A stretch of 64,000 nt of DNA from Rhizobium sp. 18055 (GTDB taxonomy: Bacteria; Pseudomonadota; Alphaproteobacteria; Rhizobiales; Rhizobiaceae), in the NCBI RefSeq assembly GCF_902706285.1, contig NZ_CACSKD010000003.1:124001-188000 (forward strand), written 5' to 3'. Position numbers and translations under genes: made by a program. The notes under the pieces were generated by a model. That model worked only from the letters and a program-made list of their open reading frames with translations. It was not told the origin of the DNA and did not search any database. Below are positions 25,814 through 35,110 of the stretch, piece after piece (position 1 is the first letter of the stretch; each line of letters begins with the position of its first letter).

Positions 25814-27037
25814 TCACGTTTCCCCTCTGGCCGCGATCTCTGCGGTCAACGGCGAAACGGCCAGTCGGCACGCTTTCTCCAGATTGAGGCGAAGCACGGG
25901 CTCGACGAATTCTGCAAACAGCCAGCTGATGACGAGGATGAGGCCAACGCCGCCAATCACCGCCGCGAAGGGAGGCAAGCCGATCTTGAAAAGGGTGTAG
26001 GCGAGAAAGGCGCCGGTGATCTGGTTGATGAGATAGAGTGGATAGGTGATCAATCCCAGCCGTCGCCCAAACTGCCGATAGACCTTGGCCGGTGTGTGGC
26101 GTCTCTCGATCGGGATGGCCACAAGGCAGGCTGCGACGGCGACCAGCCAGGCGATCACCGGCACGAAGGGGCTTTGCCCGAATTGCGTGACAGCGGGGCT
26201 CGAGATCGCAAATGCGTGCAACGCTGCGACCGAGATCGCGATTGATGCGCCGATCGAGAACAGGCGTCTGACGTTGTAACCTTTGAGGTACGCCTCATAG
26301 AGATGTATCCCCAGTGCGAAGAAGGACCCTGTCGTCAGCAGGAAAAATTTTGCCGGATATGATGAGGCGATCTGGGAGAACGAGAGGCCAACGATGTGGT
26401 AGCCCGCATATCTCTCGGCGAAGACCGCGAGCCAGAAAACCGCGGCAAGCATCAGATAGGCGTTTGTGCAGGTGGTGATCAGCTTCTGCTTGTTGGCCAC
26501 GATGAGCATGAAGATCAGGGCGTAGAACAGGACCTCGATCGTCAGCGTCCAGATGGCGCCGTCGATCCATGGGCCGCGTGGAACAAGGGTCAGTGCACGC
26601 AGCCAGGCCCAAAGCAAGTCCGCGCCTGACACGCTGGAGACGGCGGCCAGGACGACAAATGCCAACGTGGCGAAGACAAACAGCGCCGGATAGATCCGCA
26701 CGAACCGCCCGATCGCAAAGTCCGTTGCCGATTTTCCCTGTGCCGACATCGCTATGACAAAGCCCGAGATAACGAAGAAAATGTAGACGCCAATCCATCC
26801 CCACCAACTGTATGGGATCAGATCCGGGAACATAAAGTTCCCCGCAAATATTTCTCCGATGCCGCCTTTGTAATGATCGACAATGCCGGAGTATAGGTAG
26901 TGATGAAATACCACCAATATCGCTGCTATCAGCCGGAGAATGTCGAAGGTAACGACGCTTTTCCGTGAAATACGGGGATTTTGTTCATTTATATATTTAT
27001 CAACTGAAATATATTCGACAATAACGCGCTCGTTCAT
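25814..27037 (-). CDS. acyltransferase 3 family membrane protein (OafA-like)
   Basis: A 407-residue membrane acyltransferase with about ten helices. Signature residues near the N-terminus are FDILRLIAAILVVFHHYLYS (with the conserved R and HH) and GVYIFFVISGF. Relatives O-acetylate or succinylate polysaccharides such as LPS, exopolysaccharide or Nod factor. ATG 27035-27037 (MNERVIVEY) is chosen; an internal start at MNEQ is not available. The first 100 codons and the leader are visibly AT-richer than neighbours, suggesting transfer or relaxed constraint. Confidence 0.85.
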   Translation of the reverse strand: MNERVIVEYISVDKYINEQNPRISRKSVVTFDILRLIAAILVVFHHYLYSGIVDHYKGGIGEIFAGNFMFPDLIPYSWWGWIGVYIFFVISGFVIAMSAQGKSATDFAIGRFVRIYPALFVFATLAFVVLAAVSSVSGADLLWAWLRALTLVPRGPWIDGAIWTLTIEVLFYALIFMLIVANKQKLITTCTNAYLMLAAVFWLAVFAERYAGYHIVGLSFSQIASSYPAKFFLLTTGSFFALGIHLYEAYLKGYNVRRLFSIGASIAISVAALHAFAISSPAVTQFGQSPFVPVIAWLVAVAACLVAIPIERRHTPAKVYRQFGRRLGLITYPLYLINQITGAFLAYTLFKIGLPPFAAVIGGVGLILVISWLFAEFVEPVLRLNLEKACRLAVSPLTAEIAARGET

Positions 27038-27371
27038 AAATGCTGTACTCACTGAAAAACAGAAAACGCCACGAGATACTGTAGGTGCATGATAAAGACT
27101 ACAGTGTGGAGAAATTTGCAATACTATTATTTCAATGGATGCAAATATTAATCGCAACGTTGCTGTTCCGCATGGGTGGGAAAAGCACAGCTTTGTTCTC
27201 TCGCATGCTTCCCGGCAGCATCGGCCGCGGCATCGTTAAGAAGAGCAGCAATATTGCTGAGCGGCGTTGCTGCTTCAATCGTGGCGTCGCGCGGAGAATT
27301 GCCGCGCAACGCGCCTTGTTATCGACGAGGACAGGTCTCGCCGCTGCTGTGTCGGTAGACCTCCGCGCTGA
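27038..27371. other. AT-rich gene-free interval
   Basis: 334 bases between the acyltransferase start and the GST gene. The part nearest the acyltransferase (27038-27180) is markedly AT-rich and probably holds its promoter. I see no gene or clear terminator. Confidence 0.5.
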
Positions 27372-28031
27372 TCAGGTCGGTTCCTTCGCCCGCGTCGCCT
27401 GCATGGCGAGATAGGCCGGGCGCGACTGGCAGCGCTTGATCCAGGCGTCGATAGCCGGATGCGCGTCGAACAGCGCCTGTTCCGACTGGGCGTAGCGCAG
27501 CACCTCGGCAAGGTTGAGATCGGCTGCGGTAAAGCGGTCGCCGACCAGATAGTCATGGTCTGCGAGATGCTTTTCCAGCACTGCCAGCGGGCGTTTCAGC
27601 GAGCGATTGGCCACGGCGATCGTCGCCTTGCCCTCCTCGGTGCCTTCCCGCCCGTTGTCGTAGGTCATCACCAGCTTGATCGTGTGGATCTCGACCTCGG
27701 TCGCCGCCCAGACGGTCCACATCGTCAGCAAACCGTCTTCCTCGACGCTTTGACCGGCGAGCGTGCCGCCATGCTTGCGGGCGAGATAGAGCGTGATTGC
27801 CAGAGATTCGTGCATGACGAGATCGCCATCCTGGATGGCCGGGATCAGTGCCATCGGATTGAGGGCGACGAAATCAGGCGACAGCGTGTTGATCGGCGCA
27901 TCCGCCGCCAGCGGATTGTCCACCCGGCGCGCCTGCAGCACCGGCACCGAGGCGAACTCCAGCCCCAACTCCTCCGCCATCCAGTAGACGCGTGATGCGC
28001 GCGAACGATAGACGCCATAGATTGTCAGCAT
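27372..28031 (-). CDS. glutathione S-transferase
   Basis: A 219-residue GST. The N-terminal domain begins [22 protein letters not shown], with a serine/arginine pattern instead of a cysteine at the usual site, followed by [10 protein letters not shown] and the [17 protein letters not shown] helix. The C-terminal domain has [16 protein letters not shown]. The substrate is unknown. ATG 28029-28031 fits the family N-terminus. Confidence 0.87.
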   Translation of the reverse strand: MLTIYGVYRSRASRVYWMAEELGLEFASVPVLQARRVDNPLAADAPINTLSPDFVALNPMALIPAIQDGDLVMHESLAITLYLARKHGGTLAGQSVEEDGLLTMWTVWAATEVEIHTIKLVMTYDNGREGTEEGKATIAVANRSLKRPLAVLEKHLADHDYLVGDRFTAADLNLAEVLRYAQSEQALFDAHPAIDAWIKRCQSRPAYLAMQATRAKEPT

Positions 28032-28158
28032 GTGATTTGCCCCTGCGTGAATATGCGCAGAACCTAAGGCCAAGCCAACCGCAGCGGAAGCACCCTGAGC
28101 TTATGGGTCAATCAAAGCTTTTGATATCATAATGGAGAAGCGAAGAGGCGTCCGATCC

Positions 28159-29544
28159 TCACGAGATCCGGTTGCGCTCGACCGTCAGCTGCGGATAGCC
28201 GGATGCACCGGCAGCCAATTCGCCTGTCATCTTCTTGTCCCAGGCAAAGCCGAGAACGGCGCCCCCTGCGGTCTCCTGAAACACATTGTCGGTGATCACG
28301 GCGGTTCCGGCGCCATCGACGACAGAGACCGCGCAGCCGATCGGCGCCTTGCGGATCACGTTGCCGGTGACGACGAGATTGCGCAGATACGGCCCCCAGC
28401 CGAGCTGCATGCCCCAGCGCGGCGCGCCCTCGATGATATTGCCCGAAACCAGCGTATCGGCCTCCGCCGCAATGCCGATGCCGAAACCCAGTTCATGCGC
28501 GTATGGACCGGTCAGCGTCAGGTTGCGCACCACATTGCCGGTGACGCTGGCAAGCCTGCCGCCCTTGTCGAAATTGGCGATCGAGATGCCGTTGGCCGCA
28601 CCGTCGATCATGTTGCCGGAGACCACCGCGCCCTCGAATTCGAACTCGACGTAGATCGCCGTCTCGCCGGAACGCCGGCACTGGTTGCCGTTGATCTGCA
28701 CGTCGGAGGCCGAATTGGCGCGGATCGCGGTGAAGGCGCAGTCGGAAATGTGGTTGTTGCTGACCATCACATTGTCGGCGCGAAACAGGTTGATGCCATT
28801 GCCGTTCTGCCCGGTGCCGCCATCATTGGCCTTGATCCGGTAGATCCGGTTGCCGCTGACGATGCTGTCATCGGCCGCCTTCTTCCAGCGGTGGATCAGG
28901 ATGCCGCCATTGCCGCAATCGAACACCTCGTTGCCGGTGACCGACAGCCCGGATGATTCCACGGCATAGATCCCGGATTGGCCGGCCCCCGAGATCCGGC
29001 TGCGCTCGATCCGCCCGCCGCAGCGCTCCAGCTGCAGCCCATGCTTGCGGCTGCCGGATATCTCGCAATTGTCGATCAGCACCTCGTCGACGCCTGTGAA
29101 CTGCACCAATGCGCCGGCATCGTCGCCAAGCCAGCGGTTCTGCCCGTCGATGACGATGTTCGATAGTTCGATGCGCTTGACATCCCGCGCCGAAAACAGA
29201 TGCCCGTCGCCGGTATAGACGATCCGCGATGCACCCGGCACGCCGGTGATGCGGGTATTCTCCGGCAGCGTCAGGTTGGAGACCCTGTAGACACCCGGCG
29301 GCAGGAACACCGGCACATTTTCGGCCGACGCGTCATCGATCATCTTCTGAAGGCTGCGGCTCTTGCGGTCGCCCGCATCGGGGGCGGCCTTGTATGTCAC
29401 GGCGTCGATCGATCCGCGCAGGTCGGGTTGCCGGCTCGTCGCAAAGGCCCGCGGCGCCAGCATCACGGCAGCAGACGCGGCGGCAAGGCCAAGTAAGTCA
29501 CGACGGGACGATATCAGCGGCGATCTTTTCATGATCGATGCCAT
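28159..29544 (-). CDS. Tat-exported parallel beta-helix protein
   Basis: A 461-residue protein (457 if the second ATG at 29530-29532 is used). A twin-arginine signal SRRDLLGLAAASAAVMLAP is followed by a right-handed parallel beta-helix: dozens of short V-x-G-N-x-I repeats (for example VSGNRIY, VSNNHIS, VTGNVIR). This matches the TAT-translocated repetitive protein family TIGR03808 as I recall it. Relatives of the fold act on polysaccharides, but no catalytic site is evident. It sits alone on the minus strand. Confidence 0.83.
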   Translation of the reverse strand: MASIMKRSPLISSRRDLLGLAAASAAVMLAPRAFATSRQPDLRGSIDAVTYKAAPDAGDRKSRSLQKMIDDASAENVPVFLPPGVYRVSNLTLPENTRITGVPGASRIVYTGDGHLFSARDVKRIELSNIVIDGQNRWLGDDAGALVQFTGVDEVLIDNCEISGSRKHGLQLERCGGRIERSRISGAGQSGIYAVESSGLSVTGNEVFDCGNGGILIHRWKKAADDSIVSGNRIYRIKANDGGTGQNGNGINLFRADNVMVSNNHISDCAFTAIRANSASDVQINGNQCRRSGETAIYVEFEFEGAVVSGNMIDGAANGISIANFDKGGRLASVTGNVVRNLTLTGPYAHELGFGIGIAAEADTLVSGNIIEGAPRWGMQLGWGPYLRNLVVTGNVIRKAPIGCAVSVVDGAGTAVITDNVFQETAGGAVLGFAWDKKMTGELAAGASGYPQLTVERNRIS

Positions 29545-29759
29545 GCAGGAAACGTGCCGTCACGATCATATCGTTCTGATACACCTTCGACCGCTATGCA
29601 GGACGAGTTCTTAACCATGGGATTTAATCAGTAGTGTTGTCGTGTCCTTCACCTTTACATTCAAAGGTGCCGGCTGAAACTGGTGCCAATATTTAGCTTA
29701 TCTTTGCCATTGCGTCGTATTGATGGGGTTGCTGTGTTGGACCGCTTTGGAGCGTGAAC

Positions 29760-32048
29760 ATGAATGACGTAAGTGCCGCCCGCCCGCAGGCTATAGCGAC
29801 GGATCTCGACACGAAGCGGATCGTGTCTGCAACGGAAGCACTCTTCGCCTCGAAAGCCGGCCGCCCCGCTTCCGGGATCGAAGACATCAGGCTCAAGGCA
29901 ATCATCCACGCGCTTCCGGGCTTCTTCTTCGTCAAGGATCGCGACAGCCGGTTCGTCTTCGTCAACGCGGTTGTCGGCCGTCATTTCGGCATCGATGATC
30001 TCGATTGGTTCGTTGGCAGGTGCGACTTCGACCTGTTCGATATCGAGACAGCGCGCCATCATTTTGCGATCGAACAGCATATCATGGAATCAGGGGAAGC
30101 GCGCCTGGACTTCGAGGAAGCAGTTCCGGCGACGATGGGCGGCAACACCAAGTGCTTTCTGACGTCGAAAATACCGCTGCGCAACAATCGGGGCGAAGTT
30201 GTCGGCATCATCGGTGTGTCGCACGACATCACCGAGCGCAAGGCGCTCGAGGACCTGCGCCGTAGCCAGGCCCAGCTGACCGAGATGATCGCCCGCAACG
30301 AACCGTTGGAAATGATCCTCGAAGCGCTTGTGCTGATGTTCGAGGCGGAGATCGACGGCATCTATGGCTCCATCCTGCTGCTCGACAGCGATGGCAGGCG
30401 GCTGCATCATGGTGCCGCACCCAATCTGCCCGGCGCCTACAGCCGCATTATCGATGGCGTGGTGATCGGTCCGAACGTCGGCTCGTGCGGTACGGCCGCC
30501 TGGCATGGCACGCCCGTGATCGTCGAAGACATGCTGATCGATCCGCTATGGGCGGATTTCCGGCCGCTGGTGCAGCAGTTCGGTTTCCGCTCCTGCTGGT
30601 CGACGCCGATCCTCACGGCCCAGAACAACGTGCTCGGCACCTTTGCGCTCTACTCGAAAGAGGTCCGCCGGCCGACGCCGCGCGAGACCGAGATGGTCGC
30701 CATGGCGACGCATATCGCCGGCATCGCCATCGAGCGCAAGCGTGGCGATGAGCGCATCCAGTTCATGGCCCATCACGATGATCTGACCGGCCTGCCCAAC
30801 CGCGCCTTCTTCAAGGAGCGCATGGCCAAGACCCTGCATCATGCCCGCCGCAACGGCCGCAAGGTCACGGTCGCCTATCTCGATGTCGACAACTTCAAGG
30901 ATATCAACGACCGCCACGGCCATGGTGGCGGTGACGAGGTTCTCAAGGAGATTGCTGCCCGCATGGCAAACAGCGTGCGCGCCTCGGATATGGTCGTCCG
31001 CCTGGGGGGAGACGAGTTTCTGGTCGTGCTGGTGCACCAGTCGAGCCATGACAACGGCATGGTGCGCAGGTTGCGCGAATTGCAGAAGGCGGTTCTGAAG
31101 CCGATCCACTACAGGGACCAGCAGATCGAGGTGACCTGCAGCATCGGCGTTGCATCGTTCCCGAGCGACGGCGCCACCTCCGAGGAACTGCTGGCCAATG
31201 CCGACGCCACCATGTACCAGGCCAAGCAGCTTGGCCGCAACGCGATCCGCTACCACAGCAGCGACCGTGCGGCCGGTGTGGGCATGCCACTCAGCGAACA
31301 GGAAGAACTGCGCCATGCCATTGCCTCGGAGCAGCTGGTGTTGCACTACCAGCCTCAGGTCGATGTGACGACGCTCGAGGTTACCGGCGTCGAGGCATTG
31401 GTCCGCTGGAACCATCCGACCCGCGGCATGGTGCCGCCCGGTGAATTCATTCCCATGGCCGAGGAGAGCGGGCTGGTCATCCCGCTCGGCTTGTGGGTGC
31501 TGAACGAGGCATGCCGCCAGGCGCGTCAGTGGCAGGACATGGGCTTGCCGCCGATTTGCGTTGCGGTGAATGTCTCGGCCAGACAATTTACCGACCGTGA
31601 TTTCGGCCGCCATGTCAGGGAAGCCATCGAGCGTTTTGCCCTTGCCCCGAGATGGCTGGAACTCGAGCTGACCGAGAGCGTGCTGATGGAGCATGCCGAC
31701 AGGGCGCTTGCGACGATGAACGCGCTGCGTCCGCTCGGCATCCGCTTCTCGATCGACGATTTCGGCGCCGGTTATTCCAGCCTTGCCTCGCTGAAAACCT
31801 TCCCCTTCGACCGGCTGAAGATGGATCGTTCCCTGATCGAGGCGCTGCCATCGGACAAGACCGCCGTCGCCATCGGCCTTGCCGTCATCTCGCTGGCGCA
31901 GACGCTTAAACTGACCGTCGTTGCCGAAGGCATCGAGACGGAAGCGCAGCGCGAATTCCTGCGCTTCGCCAAATGCGAGGAGGCGCAGGGCTATCTGTTC
32001 TCCAGGCCGCTGCCCGCCGACCAGATCCCGGCGTTCCTGCGGCGCTAG
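29760..32048 (+). CDS. PAS-GAF-GGDEF-EAL cyclic-di-GMP protein
   Basis: A 762-residue signalling protein. Domain order: PAS (about 45-155, HALPGFFFVKDRDSRFVFVN, ending GVSHDITERKALE), GAF (about 175-325, VGSCGTAAWHGTPVIVED), GGDEF (about 340-500, intact site GGDEF at 416-420) and EAL (about 515-760, E545 in EALVRW, then IDDFGAGYSS). Both catalytic sites look intact, so it may make or break cyclic-di-GMP depending on the signal sensed by PAS/GAF. No transmembrane segments. ATG 29760 follows TTTGGAG; the GTG at 29754 is less likely. Confidence 0.93.
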   Translation: MNDVSAARPQAIATDLDTKRIVSATEALFASKAGRPASGIEDIRLKAIIHALPGFFFVKDRDSRFVFVNAVVGRHFGIDDLDWFVGRCDFDLFDIETARHHFAIEQHIMESGEARLDFEEAVPATMGGNTKCFLTSKIPLRNNRGEVVGIIGVSHDITERKALEDLRRSQAQLTEMIARNEPLEMILEALVLMFEAEIDGIYGSILLLDSDGRRLHHGAAPNLPGAYSRIIDGVVIGPNVGSCGTAAWHGTPVIVEDMLIDPLWADFRPLVQQFGFRSCWSTPILTAQNNVLGTFALYSKEVRRPTPRETEMVAMATHIAGIAIERKRGDERIQFMAHHDDLTGLPNRAFFKERMAKTLHHARRNGRKVTVAYLDVDNFKDINDRHGHGGGDEVLKEIAARMANSVRASDMVVRLGGDEFLVVLVHQSSHDNGMVRRLRELQKAVLKPIHYRDQQIEVTCSIGVASFPSDGATSEELLANADATMYQAKQLGRNAIRYHSSDRAAGVGMPLSEQEELRHAIASEQLVLHYQPQVDVTTLEVTGVEALVRWNHPTRGMVPPGEFIPMAEESGLVIPLGLWVLNEACRQARQWQDMGLPPICVAVNVSARQFTDRDFGRHVREAIERFALAPRWLELELTESVLMEHADRALATMNALRPLGIRFSIDDFGAGYSSLASLKTFPFDRLKMDRSLIEALPSDKTAVAIGLAVISLAQTLKLTVVAEGIETEAQREFLRFAKCEEAQGYLFSRPLPADQIPAFLRR

Positions 32049-32166
32049 TGTCGGCTGTGAGCCAGCCTGTCGGCCGGGGGGCGGGGGCCGGGGCAGGGTG
32101 GCCCTGCGAACTGGCCTCGTCGATCCCCTCTGGTCCTCCCGCCATTTGCCGCTATCTTCCTGATCC

Positions 32167-33177
32167 ATGAGACCTGATGCGCTGCTCTATCCCGCACCCG
32201 AGGGGCTGTTTTGCCCTGCCGGCCAATTTTATGTCGATCCGGTGCGGCCGGTGGAACGCGCGCTGGTCACCCACGGCCATTCCGACCACGCCCGCTCCGG
32301 CCACGGCCATGTGCTCGCCACCCGCCAGACGCTCGATATCATGCGCATCCGCTACGGCGACGATTTCTGCGGCTCGGAGCAGGCGGCAGCCTTCGGCGAG
32401 GAACTTGTCGTCAACGGCGTCAAGGTCAGCTTCCACCCGGCCGGCCATGTGCTCGGCTCGGCCCAGATCGCCATCGAGAAGGATGCCACCCGCATCGTCG
32501 TCTCCGGCGACTACAAGCGCCGCCCGGACCCGACCTGCGCGCCCTATGAGCCGGTCCCCTGTGACGTCTTCATCACCGAGGCAACATTCGGGCTGCCGGT
32601 GTTCCACCATCCCGATCCCGCCGGCGAAATGGCCAAGCTCTACGGCTCGATGCGGCAGTTTCCCGAGCGCACCCACATGATCGGCGCCTATGCGCTCGGC
32701 AAGGCACAGCGCGTCATCCGGCTGCTGCGCGACACCGGCTACGACCAGCCGATCTATATCCACGGCGCCATGGAGCGCCTCTGCGCATATTATGAGAGCC
32801 AGGGGATCGCGCTCGGCGAACTGCGTCCGGCAACGGTCGAAGGCCGCGACAAGTCCGCGTTCAAGGGCGCCATCGTCGTCGGCCCGTCCTCGGCCTTTGC
32901 CGATCGCTGGGCCCGCCGCTTCAACGACCCGCTGCCGGCCTTCGCCTCCGGCTGGATGATGGTCCGCCAGCGCGCCAGACAGCAGGGCGTCGAGCTGCCG
33001 CTTGTTATCTCCGACCATTGCGACTGGCCGGAACTGACCGAAACCATCACCGAGCTGCACCCCGCTGAAGTCTGGGTGACGCATGGCCGCGAGGAGGCGC
33101 TGGTGCGCTGGTGCGAGCTGCAGGGCATCAAGGCCCGGCCGTTGCATCTGGTTGGGTATGAGGATGAGGCGGAGTGA
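32167..33177 (+). CDS. ligase-associated DNA exonuclease (MBL fold)
   Basis: A 336-residue beta-lactamase-fold nuclease. The metal-binding HGHSDH is at residues 36-41, and the protein has the beta-CASP-like architecture with FASGWM and SDHCDW segments. The family works with an ATP-dependent DNA ligase (LigC-type) in DNA damage response. The ligase is the next gene, 205 bases downstream, with dispersed repeats in the gap. The usual helicase and PdeM phosphoesterase partners are absent here. Confidence 0.88.
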   Translation: MRPDALLYPAPEGLFCPAGQFYVDPVRPVERALVTHGHSDHARSGHGHVLATRQTLDIMRIRYGDDFCGSEQAAAFGEELVVNGVKVSFHPAGHVLGSAQIAIEKDATRIVVSGDYKRRPDPTCAPYEPVPCDVFITEATFGLPVFHHPDPAGEMAKLYGSMRQFPERTHMIGAYALGKAQRVIRLLRDTGYDQPIYIHGAMERLCAYYESQGIALGELRPATVEGRDKSAFKGAIVVGPSSAFADRWARRFNDPLPAFASGWMMVRQRARQQGVELPLVISDHCDWPELTETITELHPAEVWVTHGREEALVRWCELQGIKARPLHLVGYEDEAE

Positions 33178-33209
33178 TGGGGAGCCTTTGTGACCGCTAT
33201 GCTTCTTGC

Positions 33210-33372
33210 TCCCCCTTCTCCCCAGCGGGGAGAAGATGCCCGGCAGGGCAGATGAGGGGGATGAGACGCGCAAGCGTCGAGCAGCAGCCACATCCAGCAC
33301 GCTGGCGTCCCGCGGTGCAGCCCCCTCAGCCGACCCTCTGGGCCACCTTCTCCCCGCTGGGGAGAAGGGAAG
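33210..33372. repeat. inverted pair of dispersed palindromic repeats
   Basis: The copy at 33215-33235 is CTTCTCCCC-AGC-GGGGAGAAG, followed by the family tail GATGAGGGGG. A second copy lies in opposite orientation at 33347-33367 (stem CTTCTCCCC-GCT-GGGGAGAAG). Same family as at 14734 and 41934. The right-hand copy ends in GGGGAGAAGGGAAGG, 10 bases before the ligase start codon, and appears to supply its ribosome-binding site. Confidence 0.85.
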
Positions 33373-33382
33373 GTAGCCGCCG

Positions 33383-34996
33383 ATGAAAGCCTTCGCCGAC
33401 CTTCTCGACCGCCTGGTTCTCACCCCCAGCCGCAACGGCAAGCTCAAGCTCCTCGCCGATTATTTCCGCGACACCCCCGATCCCGACCGCGGCTACGGCC
33501 TGGCGGCCATCGCCGGCACGCTCGACGTCCGCAACGTCAAGCCCGCCATGCTGCGCGAGCTGGTGCTGGAGCGCATCGACGCGGTGCTGTTTCGCTATTC
33601 CTACGACTATGTCGGCGATCTGGCCGAAACCATCTCGCTGGTCTGGGACATCGAACGCTCAAGCCTCGCCCAGCCGCGTCTCGGCGAGGTGATCGCCGAG
33701 ATGAACGCGCTCGGCCGCACCGAAATCCGCAGCTACGTCCGCGACCTGCTCGACCGCCTCGACGCCTCCGGCCGCTTCGCCTTCATCAAGCTCGCCACCG
33801 GCGCGCTGCGCATCGGCGTCTCGGCCCGTCTCGCCAAGCAGGCGCTGGCCGAGCTCGGCGGTCCCGATGTCACCGAGATCGAAACACTCTGGCACGGCCT
33901 GCAGCCGCCTTACGAGAGCCTGTTTGCCTGGCTGGAGGGCAGGGGCGGCAAGCCGGTGCTGGCGACGCCGGCCATCTTCCATTCCGTCATGCTCGCCAAT
34001 CCGGTCGAGGGTGGTGATCTCGATCAGCTCGATCCGGCCGACTACGCCGCGGAATGGAAATGGGACGGCATTCGCGTGCAGCTGTCGCGCGCCGGCGATA
34101 CCAGCAGGATCTATTCCCGCTCCGGCGACGACATTTCGGCGGCCTTTCCCGATATCCTCGATGCCATCAGCTTCGACGGCGTCGTTGACGGCGAGCTGCT
34201 GGTCGGCGGCACCGCCCGCTCCAACAGCCCGACCCGCACCTTCTCCGATCTGCAGCAGCGCCTCAACCGCAAGACCGTGACGGCGAAGATGCAGGAGGAA
34301 TATCCGGCCTTCATCCGCGCCTACGACCTGTTGTTCGACGGCGAGGAGGACGTCCGCGCCCGCACCTATCTCGAACGCCGCGAGCGTCTCAGCGAAATCA
34401 TCGAACAGGCGCCGCACGAGCGCTTCGATCTCTCGGCACTGGTGCCCTTCACCTCATGGGACGAGCTGGACCGCTTGCGCTCGGCACCGCCCGATCCCGT
34501 CATCGAAGGGGTGATGATCAAGCGCCGCGACAGCGTCTACCAGGCGGGCCGCCTGAAAGGCCCGTGGTTCAAGTGGAAGCGCAATCCCTACAATGTCGAT
34601 GCCGTGCTGATGTATGCGCAGCGCGGCCACGGCAAGCGCTCGAGCTACTATTCCGATTTCACCTTCGGTGTATGGGCGGAAACGCCGGAGGGCGAGCAGC
34701 TGGTACCCGTCGGCAAGGCCTATTTCGGCTTCACCGATGCGGAGCTGGAAATCCTCGACAAGTTCGTGCGCAACAACACCACCGACCGCTTCGGCCCGGT
34801 GCGCGCCGTCAGGGCCGACAAGGAGTTCGGCTTCGTGGTCGAAGTGGCGTTCGAGGGCATCAATCGTTCGAATCGCCACAAGTCGGGCGTCGCCATGCGC
34901 TTCCCCCGGATCTCCCGTTTGCGACAGGATAAACCACCCTACGAGGCCGATCGGCTGCAGACACTGGTCGCGATGATCGATGCCAAAGCCGAATAA
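33383..34996 (+). CDS. ATP-dependent DNA ligase, cisplatin-damage response type
   Basis: A 537-residue ATP-dependent ligase. The adenylation motif is EWKWDGIR with the catalytic lysine K226; later motifs include DGELLVG, EGVMIKRRDSVYQ and the WFKWKR block before the OB-fold C-terminus. This matches the family annotated as cisplatin damage response ligase (TIGR04120). It seals nicks after end processing, probably by the exonuclease encoded upstream. Confidence 0.92.
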   Translation: MKAFADLLDRLVLTPSRNGKLKLLADYFRDTPDPDRGYGLAAIAGTLDVRNVKPAMLRELVLERIDAVLFRYSYDYVGDLAETISLVWDIERSSLAQPRLGEVIAEMNALGRTEIRSYVRDLLDRLDASGRFAFIKLATGALRIGVSARLAKQALAELGGPDVTEIETLWHGLQPPYESLFAWLEGRGGKPVLATPAIFHSVMLANPVEGGDLDQLDPADYAAEWKWDGIRVQLSRAGDTSRIYSRSGDDISAAFPDILDAISFDGVVDGELLVGGTARSNSPTRTFSDLQQRLNRKTVTAKMQEEYPAFIRAYDLLFDGEEDVRARTYLERRERLSEIIEQAPHERFDLSALVPFTSWDELDRLRSAPPDPVIEGVMIKRRDSVYQAGRLKGPWFKWKRNPYNVDAVLMYAQRGHGKRSSYYSDFTFGVWAETPEGEQLVPVGKAYFGFTDAELEILDKFVRNNTTDRFGPVRAVRADKEFGFVVEVAFEGINRSNRHKSGVAMRFPRISRLRQDKPPYEADRLQTLVAMIDAKAE

Positions 34997-35110
34997 TACA
35001 TTTTAGTGATGCAAAATGCCGCAGAGTGTGGATGCTCAACACAATGTGTGTTGGCGTCGGCCTGTCTCAGATGCAACCATTGGAGCTGCCGGGAAAGACG
35101 GAAGAGTGAC

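Noticed and set aside
27085..27414. Possible small gene in the AT-rich interval
   Set aside because: No ribosome-binding site, no recognisable family, overlaps the GST gene end.
29661..30080. Minus-strand frame at the start of the PAS-GAF gene
   Set aside because: Antisense to a well-supported gene and without any known domain.
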